A DNA stretch of 64,000 nucleotides. It comes from Anaspis maculata. Its lineage: Eukaryota; Arthropoda; Insecta; Coleoptera; Scraptiidae. Below the pieces are notes generated by a model. That model worked only from the letters and a program-made list of their open reading frames with translations, was not told where the DNA came from and made no database searches. This document shows, piece by piece, positions 34,271 to 43,900 of this stretch (the stretch's first letter is position 1; each line of letters begins with the position of its first letter). The stretch is from assembly GCA_949128115.1 (NCBI GenBank), contig OX421964.1, positions 2,728,001 to 2,792,000 of the forward strand. The letters run 5' to 3'. The translations under genes were made by a program, and so were the position numbers.

Positions 34271-34765
34271 GTCAAAATCTATTTTTCTTGGGCTACAAGG
34301 AAATAATTGTTTCCTGGCTGTAAAACTAGCCTCAATCAATCTGTGTAGCTTAGGTTTTGACATACTAGTCTCCCCCCTTTCGGAAATGTCGGCGTCATGT
34401 CGCCATCATCAACAAGAAGTGCACCAGCGTGGTTTTTGCCGAATATCTTAATTTTGGGTCATCTGACAGCAAAAGATGTGAGGAGTCATTTTGTAGCCTA
34501 TGAAATTCCCTACAGTTTGGATTTTCAATCACTTTTCTGCGACCTATGGTCTTTGAGATAGAGCTTCTGGAAGCGAGAGTCATTGTCGTGGAAACTCCAT
34601 GGCCACTTGACTCGAAAAACTAAAATGTCGATGTGACAAAAAAAATTCAAAATGAGATTACTCGAGAACTCTTCTCGCTATAGTTGCGGTGATAGTCTTA
34701 AACTCTTTCTCTTGAACCGTAGATTACGAATATTGAAAAGTCAAAAACGTCACATTGTACATATA

Positions 34766-36285
34766 CAGGGTGTACTACGGGAATCAAATCAGAACAGAGA
34801 AATTTGACTTATTTCTCCGATTTAGCCTATGCGAAACTCTAAGCACTTATCACGAGTCCAATATCGATATGCATTGCTCTGTAAGCTTCACTTGATACAC
34901 TCAAGAAGTGGTCAGCTCACAGCCTTCCTGTAAAATGTTTTGAAGGCCCTCTGAAATCATCAAAATTTACTGTAGCAAGAAATGTATGTAACAGTATATT
35001 ATACCGTCCGTTTTTTTTTCTAGGCCCCAGCGCGTAGCGCCTTTATCATGGGTTCCACACCCAACATATTATATATTTTTGAAATCAGAAGAACAAAATC
35101 TTTCGATTGATGGTATGTCAAATTATTTTTGACAGATGTCATTTTTTGACAATTGACAGAATAGTACTTGTGAAATATCATTTTAAAGCCCATTAAATTC
35201 TGAGGAAAACTGTGTCTTCATTTTTAGAATAGGATGTCTTTCACAGCTTCTACAGGTCTTCAAATAGGAAAAAATGTTGAAATTCAGAAATACTCAATAA
35301 CTACGTAAGTATAGGCAAAACAGGCATTTCTAATAATAACTGATGATAATAATCAATAAATAATCACAATGAAACGAAACATGTCCTGAAGAAGTTACTT
35401 GAAATGACCGTCTCCTTATTCCTTAAATGGGAGATTCAACGACCGGTGAATTGCAACTGCCAGCCCAACGCGATAGTATCCGAGGTGGCCAGGTATGACA
35501 CCCTCGATTTTTTTTTATGAGCCTATCTGAAAGATAAGGTGTTTATAGAGTCTCCCGCTAATTTGGAGTATTTGGACGATTAAAAATCAGAATATTATCA
35601 TCAGTTGATATTAAAAATACCTTTTAGTTATTGAGTAGGTATTTCTGAATTTTAACAATTTTTCCTATTCAAAGACCTCCAGAAGCTGTAAAAGACATCC
35701 TATTCTAGAAATTGAAACACGGTTCTCCTAAGAATTTTATGAGCTTTAAAATGGTGTGTCACAAGTACTATTCCGTCAATTGTCAAAAAATGACATCTGT
35801 CAAAAATAGTTTGACATATCATCAATCGATAGATTTTGTTCTTCTGATTTCAAAAATATATAATATGTTGGATGTAAAACCCATAATAAAGGCGCTATAA
35901 GCTGGGGCCTAGAAAAAAAAACGGACGGTATACCAAGGAACCAAAATGAATTTTCGATTCTTTGGGTGAAGTTTATTGCTCGAGGGCCCTTTGGGTCCAA
36001 ATCCCCAAATTAAAACTTCACTTTGGTCCCTTAGTATATAATATACTGTTATATACATTCCTTGGTACTGTAAATTTTATTATTTTGATGATTTCAGAGG
36101 GCCTTCAAAACATTTTACAGTAAAGCTGTGAGCTGACCACTTCTTTCGTGTATTGAGTGGAGCTTATAGAGCAAATCCATATTGATATTGGATTCGTGTT
36201 AGGTGCTTAGAGTGTCGCATATAGGCTAAATCGAAGAAATATGTAAAATTTCTTTGATCTGATTTGATTCCTTAAGTACACCCTG
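34766..36285. mobile_element. Inner palindromic element (CAGGGTGT ends) on the axis of palindrome B
   Basis: The ends CAGGGTGTACT and its complement are flanked by TA (34764-34765, 36286-36287). The arms are inverted copies to about 35350 and from about 35590. The ~240 bp centre is unique, without a gene. The right arm carries a 106 bp insertion (35931-36036). The end sequence is of the same type as 13616-14536, but the internal sequence differs. Confidence 0.75.
35931..36036. mobile_element. 106 bp MITE with TACYAAGGRACCAAA ends
   Basis: The terminal inverted repeat TACYAAGGRACCAAA (two mismatches between ends) is flanked by TA (35929-35930, 36037-36038). The opposite palindrome arm near 35000 shows the empty site (CGGACGGTATAATATACTG in complement), which fixes the boundaries. 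It has no coding capacity. It is younger than the palindrome. Confidence 0.85.
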
Positions 36286-36788
36286 TATATGTACAATGTG
36301 ACGTTTTTGACTTTTCTATATTGGTAATCAACGGTTCAAAAGAAAGAGTTTAAGACCATCACCGCAACTATAGCATGAAGGATTCTCGAGAAATCTCATT
36401 TTGAAATTTTTTTGTCACATCGACATTTTAGTTTTTCGAGTCAAGTGGCCATGGAGCTCTTACGACAATGCCTCTCGCTTCCAGAAGCTCTATCTCAAAA
36501 ACCATAAGTCACAGAAAGGTCATTTAAAAACTATTCCGTAGGGAATTTCATTGGTTTCAAAATGACTTCTCACATCTTTTGCTGTCAGATGGCCCAAAAT
36601 CAAGATATTCGGCAAAAACCACGCTGGTGCACTTCTTGTTGATGATGGCGAGATGACGCCGACATTTCCGAAAGGGGGGAAATTAGTATGTCGAAATCTA
36701 AGCTACACAGATCGTTTTAAGCTAGTTTCCAGCCAGAAAACAATTATTTCCTTATTGAGCTGATTTTTGCTTACTGACGCCTGGGCTA

Positions 36789-37503
36789 TACTATGAAAGT
36801 GTATTTTTCTTTTCCTTTCCCTTCGAAATATCAACAGATAGTGATCTTCCATTTATCAGTCTCTCTCTCTGCACAAGTGCACACATCTCATCTTGTCCTC
36901 TTTGATCAGTATTGCCACTCCTGCTCTTGCATTCTCGCCCTCGTCCACTCCTGACCAGTACATCCAGTAACTGTTTGGTGATTGCAGCACACCCTTGCCT
37001 TTTCTCTTCGTCTCCGTTACACCTATATAATCCATTTGTAGTTTCTCGAGCTCTTCCGTCAATTCTTTCTCCTTTCCGTTCAAGCCTCTAGAATTCCAAG
37101 TTCCCAGTCTTGCATACTTTTCTTCTCTTCTCTAATTTTGCTCTTCTGGTTTTTCTTTTGGCAACGCTTTCCTTCCGTATACTACTCATTGTCCGTGTTC
37201 ATTGCCATTGTCTCCATTTCCTCGGATTCCTCCTCCCCCCGTCCCGTTATCTTATTCGCCTTCCTGCTCAGTGTCGTGTCCATTTTCTTTGCCATTGTCC
37301 TTGTTCTCTTCCTTCCTCCGTCGTTTCTTTTTATTCATTTATCTTCGGTTTTTTGGTATCGAGTTCTTAATCTTTGCAGCTCTTAGTCCCTCTTCTCTGT
37401 CGCACCATCTGAATTCTGTATTCCTGTCCGTCGACATTCATTATTTGATATCCCATCTTCACTATCTTCCCATTTTCTCTCTGTTCTTCAACTATGCTTC
37501 TAG
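36789..37503 (-). pseudogene. Old minus-strand non-LTR element, piece 2: ORF1 end and endonuclease N-terminus
   Basis: On the minus strand, from 37503 downward: the last part of ORF1 (a GYQIMNVDGQEYRIQMV-like C-terminus, shifted in frame), an intergenic stretch, then the endonuclease start LGTWNSRGLNGKEKELTEEL with the catalytic glutamate in YIGVTETKRKGKG and a typical GVAILI segment. It stops at 36789 at the edge of the TIR unit and continues at 28969. In the complete element this domain would nick target DNA. Here it is split and the downstream catalytic residues are changed. Confidence 0.75.
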
Positions 37504-37649
37504 TACAGGCCAGTTAGATATCTACCCGGAAATTTCAAATAACGAGCTGAAATTTGGAGGGGATCTTTATAGACTCAGTAGAAACAAACCCTCAAAAGTC
37601 CCCAGAAATCCCATTTGGGCAAACGCCGATATCTTGATTTTTCATCCTA

Positions 37650-39544
37650 CTTCAATTTTTTTTGTTTTTAGTCGCCTGTTCATCAACAAAACATCACAGC
37701 GACTCGCTCTTTATAAATTTTTGCTTCTCCAGAGGTTTTTAAGAGTGGATAAGCGTAACTCAAAATTTATAAATCATTAATTCAACTCAAAATCACAATG
37801 TCAACTCAAAAAAATGATAAAATATAAAAAATGGAGATCTTGTTATAATAGTCCAAATGTTAGGCAAAAGCACCCTGTATTTTATCGTTAAAACATGCCA
37901 CTTGGCATATAGTTGTTGTATGGACCATAACCATGGACCAGAAGTGTAGCCATCGGCGACAGACATGCAGCTCTGAATACAGGCTGGAAAAGAAAAAGGA
38001 AGAAGAAAAAAATGTAACTCATGAACCAAAAGAGGTAGAGTCGCGTAAACATAGCCTGCTGTTCATGCCCATGAAGCTCCATCAAACCATTTCAGATGTA
38101 CTGAAGCGTTCCTGAAATATTCTGAAAAAACTGGTCTTCTCCATAAAAATTTAATTTTCAAGTAAATCAGTGAATTATCAAAGTATAGGAGTGAAACTTC
38201 ATAGTTCTTTATTCAGTGATGTAACAAATTGAAAATGATCGGCAGCCAGTGCCTAGGCCTATCCCCAGAAAAAAGACATTTTCCTTTTTTTTTTCTCCTC
38301 CCGAGGGCCATCTTGCGTTCACTATTCACAAAATAATTAAGAAAGTGACTGGTACTTATGAGGTTGGTGAAGTACAATCATTTTTCCACAAAAAACAGTA
38401 ATCTCAACATTGAGAACTGCTTCCTTGTAGAGTAAACATTGTCTTGACTTTCTTTGCTCATGATGGCTAAGATGGCTTCCGAAAGGGAGAATTATTACGT
38501 CAGGCAGTTTTATGCCTCACATTTTTTCAAGTCATCAACAAAAATTTATCATTATCAGTGAAAACGTTTGTCCATGCCAGTGTGAAAATTGCAAAAATAT
38601 TTATATAAAGTTTCATCGTTATCTAATGCATTTTGAGAAAAATCTATCACCACGGAAGGTGGGAATTGGCATGGAAATAATTTGATGAAATTTGATGTTA
38701 ACAGTGATGCTAAGAATGGTGAGAAGAACGGGTGAGATGTGTCCACTTGTGGCATAAAAGACGAGGAAGACGTTCTAGAGTAGAAAAAGGGGATTTCAAC
38801 TATATTTGGACCTCGATCAGGACAGTAGGCGAAAGCACCCTGCACTTTATTGTTGGAAAATGACACTTGGCACAGTGAATGTTTGAAATATACTCTTCCA
38901 ATTTAGAAGTGCAGCTATCGGCGCCAACCCTGTAGCCCCTGTATATAGGAAAAAGAAGTGGAACAACCACGAAAATTTCAAGCAAAAATTTTTCTTGCCT
39001 TTATCGTTCTTTCTGCGTTGAACTATCGGAGACTATAAAACAGTGTCAACACCAAATCCTATCAAATTACTTCCAGGTGAATCTTGTGGCCATATACTAT
39101 TCCCAAGCATTTGATGGCAACGAGCCCCTTATAATTTTTGAAATGGTACACACTTAGTCTGACCAGCTGCCAGGAACGAACCTCTTTATACATTGATGAT
39201 GATGATTTTGGTGGACGGATTTGACAAAATATGGGGCACAAGAATGCCTGATGTAATTCATTCCTTTAAAAACCGCATTAGCCATCATGAGCAAAGAAAC
39301 TCTGTAAAACCAGTGACAACTCGGATGGGAAATACAAGCCTATAACATCGAATCAAGAACCGGGGCCATAAGTGGCCATTGCACTTTGATAATGAGTGTG
39401 GTTTTTGCACTGGCCATGGCTGCAGCAAAAGGTCGGTGTAGGTAGACGAAGATGACAAAATTCACCTATGTGCTGAAGATGGAGAGGGGTATGGTATGGT
39501 ATGTAGGGGGTACTATGCAGATTCTCCCGTTGCGAGGCGCCGGC
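37650..39544. repeat. Left-arm expansion: diverged direct copies of an arm module
   Basis: A module related to 39580-39780 appears twice more in the same orientation, near 37860-38010 and 38830-38960. Shared features are CACTTGGCA-like sequence, GCAGCTATCGGCGC-like sequence and a poly(A)-rich end. A stretch near 38230-38420 is a diverged relative of 47300-47460. The right arm lacks all of this. I see no gene here. Confidence 0.5.
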
Positions 39545-39794
39545 GTATCAGCTATATTAGTCCGGATGCTAGTTGCATAAAATGGAATGAACCTTGCATT
39601 TTTTGATGAGAAGATGCTACTTGGTGGAAATGTTCTTTGCATCATACTCTTACGATCCAGAAAGGTAGCCATCAGCGCCATCCATGCCGGCAGCGTATAC
39701 AGGGTGAAACAGAAAAAAAAAGTTGGAAAATTATATTCAAATAACCGAAGCATGTGGAGACGTGTAATTTACCACATACATCAACTATTTTATG

Positions 39795-40684
39795 TGTCTC
39801 GGCCCCGTTCATTGAAAACTGCATTCGTGTGCATTGAGGGTATGCAACCCAAAATATCCCTGTGTCGTCCAAGTCCTCACCCCTCACCCCCTGTTCGGTG
39901 TGCCTGGCACTTGGCTGTCAGGCGCAAGCGTAAACGAGCTCCAGCACTTTCTTCGGCCGTCTTCGGCATTCTTCGGCTTTCTTTCCGCTCGTGCCTTTGC
40001 CGCTTCGTTCGAAGCGGCGTTGATCTCCGTACGTCGAGCGGGAAGCCACGCCGTCTTTTTTTGGTCATCGTTCTCGCGGCCATCTTGTCGTGCCATCGGC
40101 GTACATTCGTACTCGACCAGAAGCCCATCCAAGGCCCATCGCGTCCGATAGTGACTCCTGGAGGAGCTCTGCAGCATCTCCAAGTCCAGAAAGCGGCAGT
40201 TTTCACCGCTTTCACCGGGGAGCGGCTTGGATCAGCCAGCCGCACACAAAGCTCCAGTTTCGGACGGGATCGAGTCGTTCGTCCGCCATTTTGGTGACGA
40301 ACACGGGCACTCGTGCATTTCACCAGGAAATCCACCACCAGAACGGCCATCCACCACGACGCCGCCTTCGGACTCCGCCAGGACGACGCCGCCACCGAAT
40401 AAGATCCCTTCGTCTCGTTTTCAGGACGCCACTCGGCGCCAGCGAATCTGCCCCCGATCAGAACCACTCGGATTTTTCATTTCATTTAATTCACATTGTT
40501 TTTTTTTTTTATTGTTTTGTAATTCTGTCTGTTTGTGTTTTTTTCTTTGTTTTGCATTAAAGTTTTTGATTGTTGTTGTGAATTTTATTTCTGACTGTCG
40601 CTTGCTGCTTTCCTAATCCAAGAGTTATTGTTTTAATGCAGCCTTCATCGGAAGGCTGCCGTCTTTATGTGTACCGCGCTAACA
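39795..40684 (+). repeat. BEL/Pao 5' LTR
   Basis: Starts TGTCTCGGCC and ends GCTAACA. The central part is GC-rich and open in several frames on both strands by composition. ATTAAA at 40556-40561 is the likely poly(A) signal, placed after a T-rich stretch. The U3/R/U5 borders are not certain. Confidence 0.93.
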
Positions 40685-40691
40685 TATAAAT

Positions 40692-40710
40692 TGGTCCTTC
40701 GTAGCCGGAT
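40692..40710 (+). promoter_or_regulatory. Primer-binding site, tRNA-Tyr type
   Basis: Seven bases after the LTR the sequence TGGTCCTTCGTAGCCGGAT matches the complement of an insect tRNA-Tyr 3' end including CCA, with one extra T after the first ten bases. Minus-strand cDNA synthesis would start here. The tRNA assignment is from memory of insect tRNA-Tyr. Confidence 0.7.
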
Positions 40711-40933
40711 ACAGGCTAAGCATGGTACAGTCAGGAATTTAATTCACCTCACTATTGAAACTTTAAAGTCACGGGTCAAACCCACGTGACACTTGTGCGT
40801 TGGTCCAGCGTGTTGATCAATTCGTTTTTCGCCCGTCTCATTCGCACTTTTTCACCTGGGTTGGGTTCGCCATTCAGGTACGCCAACCTAAGGGTCAGTT
40901 GCTTTGTTTTCATTTTTCTTTGTGTCGTACACA

Positions 40934-43900
40934 ATGGACGCAACTTTATCGTCCATCGCGATAGCTATTGCGCGCCTTGAGCCCCTTCTGGAACAAGGCG
41001 TCACAGCTACCACCGAGCCAAGCCTCCAACCGGCATTTTTAGCCACGTTTGACATTGCGGCGGAAATTTACAACGGTTTCAAGAGCACGGTCAACACTGC
41101 CCCTCTCCCCAGTGCCTCCGAGGAGCAGAAGGCTACATTTCTTGAACGTACACTCCGGGCAGACAGCTTGTATGGCAAACTTGCTGCGGTAAAAGCCTCG
41201 TTTGCGAATTCAGAGCCGACTTCCTCGCTCTCTCGCCAAGCCTCGCAAACTTGGTTCGAGACAGGCCGGAGCAATGTCCGATTGCCAAAAATCGCGTTGC
41301 CGTTGTTCGACGGAAAGTTAAAATCATGGCCACCATACTATGATCTATTCACGGCGTTAATACACAGAAACCAGTCTCTCTCAGATATTGAACGGTTTCA
41401 GTATCTGATCTCGTCTTTATCTGGTGAACCTCTCTCAATGGTTAAACACCTGCCATTGACGGGAGATAATTACATAATTGCGTTCGACTCGTTGGTTGAG
41501 AGATACCAGAACGACCGCGTGCTAGTCACTTTTTACTGGCAGTCGATGATGAACGCCTCCTCCGTCACATCTGACTCCGCGCAAGCGCTTCGCCATCTTG
41601 TGAACACGTTCAACGAAAATTTAGTGGCGCTCGAGCAGTATCCGCATATCGACCTGTGGGATTTCACCCTGTCGAGCATGCTGCTCCAGAAACTCGATGA
41701 GTCGACGCGAAAACGTTTCGAGGTGCAGTCAGCTGGCACCCCCTTCCCCAAATACGAAGACGTCAAGTCTTTCGTGCTCGACCAATGCAAGGCTTTCGAG
41801 GCAACTGCCTTAAATTCTAAAACGCAATCGAACTCCCGCTCCACACGGGCAAACACCGTTACCGTGAAGCCCGAGGTCAGCCGCAAGTCGTGGGCCTCAC
41901 ATACGTTGGTGTCTCAGACTTCATCTGCCCCAGCGACGTCGCATGAGTCAGCATGTTCTCATTGTGGGGCGAGAAGTCATAGAGTCACCGCGTGCAAGAC
42001 TTTTCTGTCAATGTCCCCAAATGACAGATATTTGGCGGTCAAACAGAAAAGGCTCTGTCTCAACTGCTTGAGCACCAATCACGGCGCTCCAAAATGTCCA
42101 TCGTCGTATTCGTGTCGGCAGTGCCACGCAAGGCATCACACCTTGCTGCACTTCCCCAAGCCACATAGAACTGCAGGTCATGAGTCACCCAGTTCTTTAT
42201 CGAATCCAGTTGAATTACCGCAAATCGTTTCCCCTGGTCTTCCAGAAAATGTCGCGAATTCGGTGACGAATCTCGCCTCAAGCCTCAAGGCAGCTCATGT
42301 TTTGTTGGCCACGGCAATCGTTCACGTTCGTGACCGGTGGGGAGGCTACCAAAGCCTCCGTGCGCTCATAGACCCTGCCAGTCAGGCATCGTTTATTTTG
42401 GACTCCTGCGTGCGCAAATTGGGTCTATCCCCATCAAATCACAATGTGCCCGTTTTTGGCTTGGGTCTCACCCCCGCCAATTCGACGTGTGGCACAGTCA
42501 CTTGCCAGGTCAAGGCTGATGATGAGTCTCTCCCAATCCCTGAATTGGAGTTAATTGTCCTGCGCAGGATTTGTGGTAACCTGCCAGACACCGCTTTGAA
42601 CCCGGATCAATTCCACTTGAACTTATCGAATCTGGCGGATCCCACATGGTTCAAGCCAGGCCCCATTCAAGTGTTGTTGGGCGCCGACGTTTATCCGTCA
42701 GTCGTGAAAGAGGGAATCGTCTCGTCAGGTCCGTCACAGCCTGTTGCCATAAACACCATTTTTGGCTGGGCTCTTCTCGGTCCCTTTCAAACCCCGTCAA
42801 AACCTCTGCATTCCTTTTTGGTTTGCACTCCAACTGGAATCGACGAGTCTCTGCACAAATTTTGGGAAGTAGAGGAAATCTCGTCACCATCGTCCAAAAC
42901 ACGTTTGTCCCCAGATGATGAACGTGCAGAAATTTGTTTCCGGGACTCTGTCTACCGTTGTCCGTCAGGTCGTTTTGGGGTTTCGCTTCCCTTCAAAAGG
43001 GAGTCCCCCACCTTTGAACATTGCAGGTCTATGGCTGACCGCCGTTGGTTAGCTATCGAACGTCGCCTGGTCCGTCAGGACACACTCCGTGATCTGTACA
43101 TAGCATTCATGCGCGACTACCTCGACCTAGGTCACATGACCTTGCTGGACGCAGAACCTCCAGATTTTGAGGCGTATTACATCCCTCATCATCCGATCGT
43201 CAAGATCGAAGACGACAAGCCGAAAATTCGCGTCGTTTTTGATGCTTCGGCGCAAGCGCCGAATCATTTATCTCTCAACGAGACGCTTCTCGTCGGTCCT
43301 AAGTTACAACAGGACATAGCAGCTTTGCTACTGCAGTTTCGGTGTGAGCCGATCGTTTTTACTTGTGACATCCGTCAGATGTATCGGCAGATACTTATCT
43401 CGCCCGAACATCGCAAGTATCAACTCATTCGCTTTCGTTTTTCCCCTGATCGACCCATTGAAACGTACCAATTGAACACCATTACATATGGTGTTTCTTC
43501 GGCACCGTTTCTAGCGGTTCGCACGTTGCTTCACTTGGCAGAACAAAGCGCCTCGAAGTTTCCATTGGCTTCGCAGGCAATTCGCCGTAATTTGTATGTA
43601 GACGATCTACTTTGCGGTGCGAACTCCGTGGAATCAGCACGGGAATTACAAACGCAGCTAATCAACCTGCTCCAATCGGGTTGCTTTGAATTGCGCAAGT
43701 GGGCAAGCAATCACCCTGATGTGCTGCAAGACATACCACTTGATCTCGTTCGAACTCAGCCGTCCACTTTCAGTGACGTTGCTGACAATACTGTAAAAAT
43801 TCTTGGCCTCCAGTGGCAAGCGGCAACAGACACCTTTTCATTCACGGTTCATCCAAATGAACTACCGTGCACAAAACGGTCCATCTTGTCGGAGGTGGCT

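Larger units (their letters stand above)
34297..36754. mobile_element. Palindrome B, outer arms around an inner CAGGGTGT palindrome
   Basis: The outer arms 34297-34765 and 36286-36754 are inverted copies. Landmarks are a stretch around 34400-34440 (AAGAAGTGCACCAGCGTGGT) and its complement around 36610-36650. Between them lies the inner element 34766-36285. If the inner element is removed with one TA, the outer arms meet as a perfect palindrome (GTACATATATATGTAC) with no loop. No coding sequence is recognised in the arms. Confidence 0.75.
28972..36786. mobile_element. 7.8 kb TIR unit with TA duplication, carrying two palindromes and an RT gene
   Basis: The ends are GCCCAGGCGYCAG inverted, flanked by TA (28970-28971, 36787-36788). 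The flanks are the two halves of one endonuclease codon stretch of the older retrotransposon. Removing the unit plus one TA lets that reading frame continue without a break, so the boundaries are exact. Inside are palindrome A (arms 29031-29762 and 33540-34270) with a smaller palindrome and a reverse-transcriptase gene between its arms, followed by palindrome B (34297-36754). No DDE transposase is visible. The whole could be one composite element or serial insertions into a smaller founder. Confidence 0.75.

Noticed and set aside
28979..36780. AGCCCAGGCG at both edges as a long target duplication of the 7.8 kb unit
   Set aside because: The two copies are in inverted, not direct, orientation. 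They are the terminal repeats; the duplication is just TA.
37202..37780. 192-codon plus-strand frame
   Set aside because: Antisense of the old retrotransposon's ORF1/endonuclease region, running across the edge of the 12 kb unit.
39877..40467. 196-codon antisense frame in the BEL LTR (and its twin at 46334-46924), plus sense frames of 105-156 codons
   Set aside because: LTR regulatory sequence of high GC content is open in many frames. Identical in both LTRs only because the LTRs are young.
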